DNA of 64,000 bases, from contig NZ_OBEN01000001.1 in assembly GCF_900215655.1 (NCBI RefSeq), positions 124,001 through 188,000 of the forward strand. Reading direction: 5' to 3'. The DNA is from Hydrogenobacter hydrogenophilus (GTDB taxonomy: Bacteria > Aquificota > Aquificia > Aquificales > Aquificaceae). Shown one piece after another: positions 25,771-34,265 of the stretch. The position numbers were made by a program, and so were the translations under genes. Each line of letters starts with the position of its first letter. Position 1 is the stretch's first letter. The notes beneath the pieces are model-generated. The model ran no database searches. It was given only the letters and a program-made list of their open reading frames with translations, and was not told the origin of the DNA.

Positions 25771-26701
25771 CGTTAAGCTCATTAGGATAAGGTTCAAGAT
25801 AAACCTGATGCGTAAGGTACTTCTCATCAAATCTGTAAGACCAGCTCTTGATTATTTCGAGCAGTGTGTAAAGATCTCTCTGCCCAGCTTTGTAGCTTTC
25901 CACCAAACTGTAAAAATGCTCTTTCTCTGACTTTTTTAACGCTCTTGACAGGTGTCCCATTATGTGTAAAAGGGTGTTAGCGTGCTGTCCTTTTGTGGGT
26001 CTTCTTTTGAGCGCTTCCATAAAAAGTATCCCGTACTTGCTTAAAGCTTCCTTAAAGTTTTTCTTTGCCTCTGCTACAAGCTGTCCCATCTGTTTGAGTT
26101 TTGCCTGAGAGTGTGCCATAATAAGGTACTTGTAGCGACTGTGAAATTCCACAAGGTCTTTTACATCTTGAGCTCTTGAGAGGAACTCCCTAAGATCAGC
26201 AATGGCGAAGAGCCTGACCAAAAAGTGTTCCCTGATCTCCTTGTTTTTTAACCTTCCTTCATCCTCTACAGGCAGTAGCTGATACCTTTCAAGCACCTGT
26301 ATGGCAAAGAGCCCCTTTCCCCTACCGTAGAACTCCTTTCCCTGAGGGTCTTTGTAAATCTTTGTGTTAGAAACCCCACAAGATGGAGACTTGCTCTTTA
26401 ACAAAAATCCATCAACGGCTTCCAAAGAATCCAAAAACTCTTTGCTAAAAGAGAGCATAAGCTGTGTAATATCCCTGCCAGTAGAAGGTTGTATGAGTCT
26501 AAGACTCTCTCCTTTTTGGATTATCACCTTGTCCCTTGGCACACCCAAGCCTATGGACACTTCTGGGCACACGGGTATTACATGGCAGTACTCTCTGAGT
26601 TTTATGGCAAAGGGATCTTTTACTACCTCTCCGTTGTACCTCACAGTCTGAAGGTCAAGACAGGCGCTCATAACAAGTAGTGGTTTTGGAAACTTCCTCA
26701 T
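25757..26701 (-). CDS. DUF523-DUF1722 fusion protein
   Basis: 314 aa. The N-terminal DUF523 domain (about 1-160) shows MSACLDLQTVRYNG, VCPEVSIGLGVPR and LKSKSPSCGVSNTKIY; the C-terminal DUF1722/YbgA-like domain (about 180-310) contains YKYLIMAHSQ. Several conserved cysteines suggest metal or Fe-S binding, but no function is established. It is divergent from coaE with a 14 bp gap. Confidence 0.85.
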   Translation of the reverse strand: MRKFPKPLLVMSACLDLQTVRYNGEVVKDPFAIKLREYCHVIPVCPEVSIGLGVPRDKVIIQKGESLRLIQPSTGRDITQLMLSFSKEFLDSLEAVDGFLLKSKSPSCGVSNTKIYKDPQGKEFYGRGKGLFAIQVLERYQLLPVEDEGRLKNKEIREHFLVRLFAIADLREFLSRAQDVKDLVEFHSRYKYLIMAHSQAKLKQMGQLVAEAKKNFKEALSKYGILFMEALKRRPTKGQHANTLLHIMGHLSRALKKSEKEHFYSLVESYKAGQRDLYTLLEIIKSWSYRFDEKYLTHQVYLEPYPNELNVIQQ

Positions 26702-26702
26702 G

Positions 26703-26708
26703 TAGAAT
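26703..26708 (+). promoter_or_regulatory. -10 element of coaE
   Basis: TAGAAT ending 7 bp before ATG 26716; the whole gap to the divergent gene is 14 bp, so coaE is probably leaderless. Confidence 0.45.
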
Positions 26709-26715
26709 TAATTTA

Positions 26716-27309
26716 ATGCTAAAAGTGGGACTAACAGGCAACATAGGTTGTGGAAAATCTACAGTAGCGTCTATGTTCAGGGAGCTTGGTGCTTATGTGT
26801 TTGACGCAGACATTATAATAAGGGGTTTTTACGAAGAAAAGGGAGAGGTATACAAGAAGGTAGTTGAAGCTTTTGGCAGTGCTGTACTTGACCAGGAGGG
26901 AAACATAGACAGGAAAAAGCTCGCTCAGATAGTCTTTTCTGACAAAGAAAAGTTGAGAGTTTTGGAGGAGATCACCCACAATGCTCTCTACAAAAGGCTT
27001 GATGAGGAGTTCAAAAAACTTCCGCAGAATGCTATAGCTATTGTAGAGGCAAGCCTCCTTGTGGAGAAGGGCACTTACAAGAACTACGACAAACTTATTG
27101 TGGTTTATGCACCCTATCAAGTTTGTAAAGAGAGGGCTCTGAAATCTGGCTTTTCGGAGGAGGACTTTGAGAGAAGATGGAAGCACCAATTGCCACCTGA
27201 AGAAAAAGTCAAGCATGCGCACTTCATCATAGATAACTCAGATGGATTAGAGCATACAAAGAGGCAAGTTATAAAAGTGTATGAAGAGCTTTTAAACCTC
27301 GTCCGTTAA
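26716..27309 (+). CDS. coaE: Dephospho-CoA kinase
   Basis: 197 aa. Final step of coenzyme A synthesis. P-loop GLTGNIGCGKST (about residues 5-16), then FDADIIIRGFYEEKG and IVEASLLVEKGTYKNYDKLIVV are typical. ATG 26716 is preferred over an upstream in-frame codon because it gives LKVGLTGNIG at the N-terminus and fits the leaderless spacing. It overlaps the convergent iron-sulfur gene by 18 bp. Confidence 0.95.
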   Translation: MLKVGLTGNIGCGKSTVASMFRELGAYVFDADIIIRGFYEEKGEVYKKVVEAFGSAVLDQEGNIDRKKLAQIVFSDKEKLRVLEEITHNALYKRLDEEFKKLPQNAIAIVEASLLVEKGTYKNYDKLIVVYAPYQVCKERALKSGFSEEDFERRWKHQLPPEEKVKHAHFIIDNSDGLEHTKRQVIKVYEELLNLVR

Positions 27310-28491
27310 TCTATCAGCCAGATAGTCCGCTAAATGCATCACTTCCTGGCCAGTTTTGTGTTTTATAGTACCGTCCTTTAGATTCAGCACGCATCCCGGA
27401 CATGTGGAAAGCACCACCTGTGCACCTGTACTCGCAAGGTCTTCTATCTTTTCTTTTTGTATTTGGTCTGATATTTTGGGATTTGTTATGGAGAAAAGAC
27501 CTGCAAAACCACAACAGGATTTGTCTTTCTGTGCTTTTTTGACCTGTGCATTCTCAACAGAGTTCATAACAGAATAAAACACCTCATCTTTTACTTTCAT
27601 GGCGCTGTAAGAATGACAAGGCACGTGGAAGGTAATTTTCTCGCCTGTACCTCTGAACTTTAGCCCTTCTTTGAAGACTATCTGTGCAAAGTCATAAACC
27701 TCTTTGTTAATCCCGTAATCCTCCTGCAAGGCGCCACCGCATGTGGGACAGGCAACCACTATAGCATCATAGTCGTATTTTTGCATCTCCTTTATGTTGT
27801 GATCTCTTAGCTTTTCAAAGGCAGGTATGTTCCCAGAGTAGTAGTGGGGCGCACCACAACATCTTATGTCTTTGGGAACTATTACTGTGTAGCCAGCTTT
27901 ATTCATGAGCTTTATCACGCTCTCACCCGTTTTTCCATAAAAAGCATCTATCATGCACCCTGTAAAAAATAGGAGCTTACCCTTTTCTTTTTGAGCTTTA
28001 AAGACCTTTCCTCTGAGTCCAAAAGCCTTTGCAGTGGGTTTAGGCATAAACTTGACCGCTCCTGTGGGGAAAGGTGTCTTTATCTCTTTTGCTGGTAGAA
28101 GGCTCATAACTCTGCCAGCAAGCTTTAGTGCGGACCTTCCGGGTTTTGTTTGCATAAGTTCAAGAGCCTTTAGTCCTGCAGACTTTACCCAGCCAGTGCC
28201 GAGCTTCTCTTTCTGCATGTGCTTGGCATACACCAAAATCTCCTTGTATTGCACATTGTTAGGACAGATCCACTCACACCTTCTGCACATGGCACACTCG
28301 TCCCACTGTCTTGCAACCTCCTGATCCAGCGGAAGTTCTCCTTTTATTACCATCTCTGCAAGGGCAAGCCTTCCCCTCGCAAAGCTCCTTTCTTCTTGAT
28401 TTACCGTGTATGTAGGGCAGACTGACTTACAGAGTCCACACTTTACACACTTTTGAGCTAAATCTAAAGGAATTTCTAAAAATCTTTCCAT
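27292..28491 (-). CDS. CCG-domain iron-sulfur protein (GlpC/GlcF/HdrD-like)
   Basis: 399 aa. Two 4Fe-4S ferredoxin clusters are predicted: C15-C18-C21-C25-P and C66-C69-C72-C76-P. Two CCG domains follow (RCCGAPHYYSG; SCCGFAGLF), as in electron-transfer subunits of glycerol-3-P, glycolate and lactate dehydrogenases and of heterodisulfide reductase. No flavin partner of those enzymes is adjacent; the neighbour upstream is the sulfide-dehydrogenase-like flavoprotein, separated by a terminator. ATG 28491 is chosen because the Cys motif follows directly. Substrate unknown. Confidence 0.88.
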   Translation of the reverse strand: MERFLEIPLDLAQKCVKCGLCKSVCPTYTVNQEERSFARGRLALAEMVIKGELPLDQEVARQWDECAMCRRCEWICPNNVQYKEILVYAKHMQKEKLGTGWVKSAGLKALELMQTKPGRSALKLAGRVMSLLPAKEIKTPFPTGAVKFMPKPTAKAFGLRGKVFKAQKEKGKLLFFTGCMIDAFYGKTGESVIKLMNKAGYTVIVPKDIRCCGAPHYYSGNIPAFEKLRDHNIKEMQKYDYDAIVVACPTCGGALQEDYGINKEVYDFAQIVFKEGLKFRGTGEKITFHVPCHSYSAMKVKDEVFYSVMNSVENAQVKKAQKDKSCCGFAGLFSITNPKISDQIQKEKIEDLASTGAQVVLSTCPGCVLNLKDGTIKHKTGQEVMHLADYLADRLTDEV

Positions 28492-28544
28492 AGTTAAACT
28501 AAATATAGTTTGTTCGTTAGTGTTAATATATGACGGCGTTAATA

Positions 28545-28576
28545 AAAATAAAAAAAACCCCCTCCTCGGGGGTTTT
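28545..28576 (-). terminator. Intrinsic terminator after the sulfide-dehydrogenase-like gene
   Basis: Minus strand: AAAACCCCC (28568-28576), 5-base loop, GGGGGTTTT (28554-28562), then a run of T. It is a perfect 9-bp stem, 30 bp after the stop of the flavoprotein gene. This should separate its sigma54-driven mRNA from the iron-sulfur gene. Confidence 0.9.
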
Positions 28577-28606
28577 CTGGAAAGGGACTGGAAAAAAGGG
28601 GCGGAA

Positions 28607-29914
28607 TTATGCAAACATATCTCTGTAGAGTCCCTTTGCCCACTCTATGTACGCCTTATAATTGCTCTCCTTTGGTTGTTCGTCTAACTTAACATCAGCA
28701 AACTCAAACTTTCCACCACCAAGATACTTGTAAGTTAAGTCTATCCATATGGCTCCGTCAGGTGCAACCGCAGAATAACATAGGGTTCTTGGAGGCTCAT
28801 ACGCTATATCCTTACCTGAAATCTTTGCAAGGATAAGTTTTGCTACATAGTGAGCCTCTGTATTAGCTGTATTACCACTCTTTGAGAAAGGCTGATTTCT
28901 TGAATCTCCTGTTACATAAACCCTTTCATCACCTACTGCGTGGTACTTAAGAGGATCAATTTCTGGCCACCTCTCACCCTTTTTGACAAGACCTGCTTTG
29001 AAGACTATATCTCCCGCTTTACACATAGGATATATGGCGCCATCATCAAAGTCTATGTCTCCATAAGCTTCCGTTGATATTTTACGACCGTTTACATCAA
29101 CAGACTTTATGCCTGCGTTGGGGTAATACTCCACATAGCCTTTTACTAAATTGTCCCACGCGTAATGGAAACCCTTTGCCTTAACGGGAGGGTCTGGGTG
29201 GTTGTCCACCAGCACCACCTTACCCGGTATATTGTTCTTCTTAAAGTACCAAGCTATGAGGGTTGCCCTCTCATAAGGCGCTGGCAGACACCTGTAATCA
29301 AGACCAGGTGGCACGGTAAGAACAAAGTTTCCCTTCTCAAAGTTCTGTATCTTTTGCTTGATCCTTATATGTTCTGAGGCAGGAATAAAACCAGCAGGAT
29401 AACGCACCTGTGCTAGCTCTATATCCTTAGGATCCTTTATCCATGCCTCGTAATAATAATCTATGCCCGGTGCAAGCACGAGATAGTCGTAGCTGATAAC
29501 GCCCTTATCTGTGTAAACCTTCCTTCCTCCCCTGTCTACATCTATCACAGAAGTACCTGTGAGCATGTGATAACCGTGCCTATTAGCGGGTGTAAGAAAG
29601 TCATGCATAAGAAACTCAAGATTTACAAGATTCACCAGCCAAAGGTTGCTTACTGGACACGAGAAAAACTCTTGCCTTTTGTCAATGAGAACCACATCCA
29701 CATTTGGATTACCCTTCTTTATATACTTGGCTACAGTCAGTCCAGACCAGCCTGCACCAACTATAACTACTCTTGGCGAATTTCTGGAGGGTTTTGGAAG
29801 ACTGAGCTCCTCCATTTTTTTGGCAAAGGTAAAACTCCCAACACCACTCAGCAAAGACGTTGCGATCACGCTACTTCCAGAAAGCTTTAAAAAGTCCCGC
29901 CTGTCTAACTTCAT
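28607..29914 (-). CDS. Flavocytochrome c sulfide dehydrogenase-like flavoprotein
   Basis: 435 aa FAD protein related to FccB. A twin-arginine signal, RRDFLKL (5-11), predicts periplasmic export. FAD-binding VVIVGAGWSGLTVAKYI follows. Three expected FCSD cysteines are present: Cys86 (FFSCPVSN, FAD-attachment position), Cys209 (YRCLPAPYERA) and Cys379 (TLCYSAVAPDGAIW), the latter two forming the redox disulfide in Allochromatium FccB. It would oxidise sulfide and pass electrons to a cytochrome; no FccA gene is adjacent. A sigma54 promoter and AGGAGG site precede it, deciding ATG 29914 over the GTG at 29923. Confidence 0.88.
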   Translation of the reverse strand: MKLDRRDFLKLSGSSVIATSLLSGVGSFTFAKKMEELSLPKPSRNSPRVVIVGAGWSGLTVAKYIKKGNPNVDVVLIDKRQEFFSCPVSNLWLVNLVNLEFLMHDFLTPANRHGYHMLTGTSVIDVDRGGRKVYTDKGVISYDYLVLAPGIDYYYEAWIKDPKDIELAQVRYPAGFIPASEHIRIKQKIQNFEKGNFVLTVPPGLDYRCLPAPYERATLIAWYFKKNNIPGKVVLVDNHPDPPVKAKGFHYAWDNLVKGYVEYYPNAGIKSVDVNGRKISTEAYGDIDFDDGAIYPMCKAGDIVFKAGLVKKGERWPEIDPLKYHAVGDERVYVTGDSRNQPFSKSGNTANTEAHYVAKLILAKISGKDIAYEPPRTLCYSAVAPDGAIWIDLTYKYLGGGKFEFADVKLDEQPKESNYKAYIEWAKGLYRDMFA

Positions 29915-29922
29915 CTGGTGCA

Positions 29923-29928
29923 CCTCCT
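29923..29928 (-). promoter_or_regulatory. Ribosome binding site of the flavoprotein gene
   Basis: AGGAGG followed 8 bases later by ATG 29914; it supports that start instead of the in-frame GTG that overlaps the site. Confidence 0.7.
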
Positions 29929-29941
29929 CTCTATTTTATTT

Positions 29942-29957
29942 AGCAAACTCTGTGCCA
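29942..29957 (-). promoter_or_regulatory. Sigma54 (RpoN) promoter -24/-12
   Basis: Minus strand TGGCACAGAGTTTGCT matches the consensus TGGCACG-N4-TTGCW at all but one position, with correct GG-to-GC spacing. Transcription should begin near 29931, 17 bp before the ATG. An NtrC-type activator is encoded at 31060-32388. Confidence 0.85.
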
Positions 29958-29982
29958 TAAAGAAGCATTCAGCAGACACCTC

Positions 29983-29997
29983 TTTTGCACTGCAAAA
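29983..29997. promoter_or_regulatory. Perfect 15-bp palindrome, candidate activator site
   Basis: TTTTGCA-C-TGCAAAA, seven-base arms around one base, centred about 60 bp upstream of the predicted sigma54 start. A second inverted repeat, TACTTG-N7-CAAGTA, lies at 30002-30020. Either could bind the NtrC-type regulator. Confidence 0.5.
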
Positions 29998-30066
29998 AGA
30001 CTACTTGAAGATGACAAGTATGACTTAGATTAGTGACACTTTTGTCTTTGATATACTATAAACTTC

Positions 30067-31092
30067 ATGGAGGGATTTCACATATTTGATGCCTTTGAAG
30101 AAGAAGTGGTTGTCATAAGCAAGGACTACAAGATACTTTATGCCAACGAAAAGTATGCCAAAGATATGGGTTATTCTTCAAAGGAGGAAGTTATAGGAAA
30201 AGAGTGTTTCAGAATTTCCCATTACAGGGATGAACCTTGCGACGGTGAGTGCCATCCGTGTCCCTTAAAGGAAATAGAAAAGACTGGGAAAGCGGTTAAT
30301 GTAATACACACTCACTATACTCATGATAAAGATGAGTTCCCTGTAGAAATATGTGCTTATCCACTTAAAAATGGTTCTGTGCTACAGATAATAAGGAACA
30401 TAAAAAACGATAAAGAAAAGTACTATTTATTTAGTCTATCCCAAAGGCTAAGTTCCATATCTTACCTTGCCTTAGGCGTTGCTCATCAGATAAACACTCC
30501 CCTTAACATCATATACACATGCGTGCAGATACTTGAAAAAGAGTACGGAGAAAAAGAAGAGATAGAAAGGATAAAGGAAGCTGTATGTACCTGTAAAGAT
30601 TACATAAGCAAGCTTCTCCTCATGGTGCGCAACTCTAAAGAGAGAAGCCTTGTTGATATAAGGAAAGCTGTGGAGGATTGCGTGGAGCTTCTGAGTATAT
30701 ACGCAGAAGACAGAGGTGTGATCATAGAAAAAAATGTGCAAGAGTGCGGTTTTGTTTTAGGAAGTGAGGCAGACTTGAGACATGTAATAACAAATCTCCT
30801 TGTGAATGCCATTGATGTATCTGACACTGGGAAAAAGGTTTATGTAAAAACCAGTGTGAACGGTAGTTATGCGATGATAGAGGTACAAGACGAGGGTCCT
30901 GGGATACACCCAGAGGAGCTAAGTAAAATATTTCTACCCTTTTATCAGGGTAAAGCGAGAAAAAATAAAGACGGATGCGGTTTGGGACTTGCTATAGTGA
31001 ACAGCGTACTCAAGGACATGGGTGGTAGCGTACATGTGGATTCTCAACTGGGCAGAGGCTCAACCTTTGTTGTTAAGCTCCCTCTCCTTTAG
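30067..31092 (+). CDS. Cytoplasmic PAS-domain histidine kinase
   Basis: 341 aa without membrane segments. A PAS domain (about 5-115) holds a Cys/His cluster: C47, H52, C58, C62, C65 in the order CFRISHYRDEPC...CHPCPL, a pattern found in other PAS sensors. The H-box is ALGVAHQINTPLNII (phospho-accepting His140), followed by an ATPase domain (NLLVNAIDVS; DEGPGIHPEEL; GCGLGLAIV). Likely a redox- or metal-responsive kinase for the NtrC-type regulator encoded convergently, whose 3' end it overlaps by 33 bp. TATACT ends 9 bp before the ATG. Confidence 0.9.
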   Translation: MEGFHIFDAFEEEVVVISKDYKILYANEKYAKDMGYSSKEEVIGKECFRISHYRDEPCDGECHPCPLKEIEKTGKAVNVIHTHYTHDKDEFPVEICAYPLKNGSVLQIIRNIKNDKEKYYLFSLSQRLSSISYLALGVAHQINTPLNIIYTCVQILEKEYGEKEEIERIKEAVCTCKDYISKLLLMVRNSKERSLVDIRKAVEDCVELLSIYAEDRGVIIEKNVQECGFVLGSEADLRHVITNLLVNAIDVSDTGKKVYVKTSVNGSYAMIEVQDEGPGIHPEELSKIFLPFYQGKARKNKDGCGLGLAIVNSVLKDMGGSVHVDSQLGRGSTFVVKLPLL

Positions 31093-32388
31093 AACTTTTA
31101 GCTTTCTGTAAACAGTCCTTTTACTACATCTTAGAACCTTTGCCACTTGATCAACATCTTTTAGGACTTTCAAAAGGTAAGCTGTGTATCTTGCCTCAAG
31201 AAGTTCAAGGTCAGGCATATCCTCAAATAATTCTTTCTCTAAGCTTTCGTGCTTTTCGTAAGAAGCAAAAAGGTAATTGTCTATGTATTCTTCTTCCGCT
31301 AAAATGCAAGCTCTTTCAATGAGGTTTTTTAACTCCCTGATGTTTCCCTTCCACGGATAGTTTTTTAGCTTTTCCATAGCTTTAGTGCTTATCTTTTTGT
31401 TCCATCTGTTCAAAAAGAAACGGACTAATAAAGGAATATCTTCTTTTCTCTCCCTGAGAGGCAATAATCTTATCTCAAGCACAGATAATCTGTAGTAAAG
31501 GTCTTCCCTAAACTGTCCTTTTTCACATAAAGCTTTGAGGTCTTTGTTGGTTGCGGATATGATCCTTACATCTGCAAACTCCTCCTTCACAGAACCTAAT
31601 CTTCTAAACCTCTTGGTTTCTATAAACCTTAGTAATTTAGGCTGTATGTGGGTTGGAAGCTCCCCTACTTCATCTAAGAAAAGAGTTCCACCTTTTGCCA
31701 TTTCAATGAGTCCCTTTTTCCTTTGAGAAGCTCCAGTAAAGGCTCCTTTTTCATGTCCAAAAAGCTCACTTTCAAAAAGTTCATGAGGTATACAGGTGCA
31801 TTCTACAACAAGAAAAGGTCTATCTCTCCTATGAGAAATCTCGTGTATGTACCTTGCCAAAACTTCCTTGCCTGTTCCCGTCTCACCTATTAGGAGTATG
31901 TTTGTGTCAGTTTTGGCATACTTTTCGCAAAGGGAAAGAATTTTTGCAAATTGGGGGTTTTTCGTTTCAAGGGTGTAATCCATACCCTTTTTGATAAGCT
32001 CTTTTAGCGTCAAGTTTTCTTCTTCTGTGAGTTTTTCCTTTACAGCTCTATTTATATCAGCTTCAAGGATATCCAAATTGAAGGGTTTTTGTATAAAGTC
32101 ATAAGCACCCGCCTTTATGGATTCTACTGCGGTTTTTATATCACCGTATCCCGTTATGACTATTACTTTTGCATCGCTTAGCTCTTTTACCTTTCTAATT
32201 GCCTGCACACCTTCTGCATCGGGAAGCTTAAGGTCAAGAAGGACTACATCGTAGGACCCTTGATGGATAGCTTCAATAGCTTCTTGAAGGCTACCAGCAC
32301 CTGCACAGTTATACTGGCTTTTTGATAGAGCCTTTATGAGTGCGTTTCTCAGGTTAGTATCATCTTCAACTATCAAAATGTTTACCAT
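31060..32388 (-). CDS. NtrC-family sigma54-dependent response regulator
   Basis: 442 aa. The receiver domain (1-120) carries phospho-acceptor Asp52 (VVLLDLKLPD) and Lys101. The AAA+ domain has Walker A GETGTGKE (168-175), GAFTGA (215-220), which contacts sigma54, and FLDEVGELP. A Fis-type HTH ends the protein (QVAKVLRCSKRTVYRKLKVL). It probably activates the sigma54 promoter at 29942-29957. It lies 3 bp after era, so it may be transcribed with comF-era, while its presumed kinase is on the opposite strand. Confidence 0.93.
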   Translation of the reverse strand: MVNILIVEDDTNLRNALIKALSKSQYNCAGAGSLQEAIEAIHQGSYDVVLLDLKLPDAEGVQAIRKVKELSDAKVIVITGYGDIKTAVESIKAGAYDFIQKPFNLDILEADINRAVKEKLTEEENLTLKELIKKGMDYTLETKNPQFAKILSLCEKYAKTDTNILLIGETGTGKEVLARYIHEISHRRDRPFLVVECTCIPHELFESELFGHEKGAFTGASQRKKGLIEMAKGGTLFLDEVGELPTHIQPKLLRFIETKRFRRLGSVKEEFADVRIISATNKDLKALCEKGQFREDLYYRLSVLEIRLLPLRERKEDIPLLVRFFLNRWNKKISTKAMEKLKNYPWKGNIRELKNLIERACILAEEEYIDNYLFASYEKHESLEKELFEDMPDLELLEARYTAYLLKVLKDVDQVAKVLRCSKRTVYRKLKVLKERELNNKG

Positions 32389-32391
32389 AAT

Positions 32392-33300
32392 TCATTCAAG
32401 CTTGTATCCAAAGCTTTTAACAAGTTCGGGTCTTTTTCTCCAGTCGGGCTTTACCTTTACCCAAAGCTCCAGGTAGACCTTCCTTCCCGTTATGAGCTCC
32501 AGCTCCTCCCTTGCCATTTTCCCTATGGATTTTAGCCTCTGTCCCCCTTTGCCTATGATGATGGGCTTGTAATTTTCTCTGTCTATAATTATCTCTCCCT
32601 TTATCACCAAAACACTTGGGTCGTGGCTTCCTTCGGATATTTCTGTGATGGCTACCGCAACACCTTGGGGTATCTCTTGATGTACCTTCATTAAAACCTT
32701 TTCTCTGATTATCTCTGCAGCCAAAAGGCGCAGGGGAAGGTCTGTGATCATCTCTGGAGGGAAGAGGGGCTCACCTTCCGGTAGATACTTCAGGATAGTT
32801 TTTATAAGCTCATCCACATTGTAGCCTTTTAGGGCGCTTATAGGCACTACTTCTTTAAACTCAGGATGTTTTTTGAGTATCTCTTCCGCTAATGGAAGAG
32901 CCTGACTTACGTGCCCAACTTTATCCACCTTATTTATCACTAAGAAAAGGTGCTTTTCATTAGATAAGGGTTTTATGTAGTTAGAAAACACAAGCTCATC
33001 ATCATCTTTCCAACCATCTTCTGCATCTATCATAAAAAGTATAATGTCCGCATCTTCTAAAGAACTCTTTGCGGTATCCACCATAGCTTCACCTAAGGCA
33101 TCCCTTGGCTTGTATATGCCAGGAGTATCAAGAAAGACTATCTGAGCAGTTTCGGGTATGTTTTTAACACCAAGCACCCTTATGCGCGTAGTCCCGGGCT
33201 TGGGAGAAACGATGGAGACTTTACTACCTATTATCTGGTTCAGGAGCGTAGATTTACCTACATTGGGCTTTCCCACTATGGCTACATAACCAAACTTCAT
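32392..33300 (-). CDS. era: GTPase Era
   Basis: 302 aa. GTPase for 16S rRNA maturation and 30S assembly. G1 GKPNVGKST, G3 DTPG, G4 NKVD; the C-terminal KH domain includes IIIGKGGQRLKSIGKMAREEL. ATG 33300 is chosen over an ATG three codons earlier because TATAAT (33308-33313, minus) ends 7 bp before it, inside the comF 3' end. Confidence 0.96.
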   Translation of the reverse strand: MKFGYVAIVGKPNVGKSTLLNQIIGSKVSIVSPKPGTTRIRVLGVKNIPETAQIVFLDTPGIYKPRDALGEAMVDTAKSSLEDADIILFMIDAEDGWKDDDELVFSNYIKPLSNEKHLFLVINKVDKVGHVSQALPLAEEILKKHPEFKEVVPISALKGYNVDELIKTILKYLPEGEPLFPPEMITDLPLRLLAAEIIREKVLMKVHQEIPQGVAVAITEISEGSHDPSVLVIKGEIIIDRENYKPIIIGKGGQRLKSIGKMAREELELITGRKVYLELWVKVKPDWRKRPELVKSFGYKLE

Positions 33301-33307
33301 AACTAAC

Positions 33308-33313
33308 ATTATA
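33308..33313 (-). promoter_or_regulatory. -10 element of era within comF
   Basis: TATAAT overlaps the comF stop codon and ends 7 bp before ATG 33300; it could drive era and the NtrC-type gene separately from comF. Confidence 0.4.
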
Positions 33314-33962
33314 GAGCCTGAGCAACAAAAAAGGCGTAAACTTCTGATGCACCAACGTAAAGAACCAGCTCAGCCAGTCTCGTTATAGTAGCACCTGTAG
33401 TGAGAACATCGTCAAATATAAGCACCTTTTTATCTTCCAGAAGGTCTATAACCTCTTCCCTGAGCTTGTGGCTCTCTACCGCTTTTAGCCTCTCTTCTTT
33501 GCTTAGTCCTGCGAATGGACCACCAAAACCTATCCTTTTAAAAACCTTCACAAAGGGAACATTTGCACCTTTGAGCATCTCCTCCGCATGGTTAAACCCT
33601 CTTGACCAGTACCTTCTTATGTTAACCGCTGGGCAGGTTATCAGGTCAGGGTTTATAATCTCTATGTACTCCCAAAGATACGGGGATATGACTTTTCCAA
33701 TATGGTGCGCAAGAGAAACATTAGCACCAAACTTTGCGCTTAGGATGAGGCTTTTTAGCACACCTTCGTATCTTCCAAACACCCTGTAAGAGCTCACATA
33801 CTCAAGTCTTCTGTACTCTAAGGGATGGTAAGGTTTTAGGCTTTCAAGACACGCATTACAAAAGTATCCTTGGTCTTTGGAGTAAATGGGACCACCGCAA
33901 GATATACACTCCTCCTCACACAGACCTGAAAATTTTACAAGCTGTGCAAAAACTTTAATCAT
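33309..33962 (-). CDS. ComF-family phosphoribosyltransferase-like protein
   Basis: 217 aa. An N-terminal zinc ribbon (C14, C19, C22 and FCNAC near residues 34-37) is followed by a PRPP-binding motif, VLIFDDVLTTGATI, typical of ComF. The family is needed for DNA uptake in naturally competent bacteria; PilT is encoded nearby, and recA too. The 17 bp gap to divergent gatC holds both promoters. Confidence 0.88.
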   Translation of the reverse strand: MIKVFAQLVKFSGLCEEECISCGGPIYSKDQGYFCNACLESLKPYHPLEYRRLEYVSSYRVFGRYEGVLKSLILSAKFGANVSLAHHIGKVISPYLWEYIEIINPDLITCPAVNIRRYWSRGFNHAEEMLKGANVPFVKVFKRIGFGGPFAGLSKEERLKAVESHKLREEVIDLLEDKKVLIFDDVLTTGATITRLAELVLYVGASEVYAFFVAQAL

Positions 33963-33966
33963 AATC

Positions 33967-33972
33967 TATATT
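33967..33972 (+). promoter_or_regulatory. -10 element of the gatC operon
   Basis: TATATT ending 7 bp before gatC ATG 33980; predicted leaderless. Confidence 0.45.
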
Positions 33973-33979
33973 ATTATTT

Positions 33980-34261
33980 ATGGTGGATATTAAAACAGTA
34001 GAAAAGACTGCCCATCTTGCAAGAATACAGCTCAAAGAGGAAGAAAAAGAGGTCCTTGGCAAGCAGTTTCTTGACATACTTGCCTTTGTAGAGCAACTTC
34101 AGGAAGTAAATACAGAAGGTATAGAACCTTATCAACACAGCATGTGCACACCCATGAGAGAGGACCTGCCCGGTGAGTGCCTCAGTCAGGAAGATGCGGT
34201 CTTTAACGCACCGCAGAAGGAAAAGGGATTTTTTGTAGTGCCAAGAGTAGTGGAGGTATGA
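33980..34261 (+). CDS. gatC: Asp/Glu-tRNA amidotransferase subunit C
   Basis: 93 aa. Small subunit of GatCAB, which converts Glu-tRNA(Gln) or Asp-tRNA(Asn) to the amide. [18 protein letters not shown] and [18 protein letters not shown] are characteristic. gatA and gatB are not in the window. It is first in the run gatC-recA-pilT-cmk. Confidence 0.93.
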   Translation: MVDIKTVEKTAHLARIQLKEEEKEVLGKQFLDILAFVEQLQEVNTEGIEPYQHSMCTPMREDLPGECLSQEDAVFNAPQKEKGFFVVPRVVEV

Positions 34262-34265
34262 CCTT

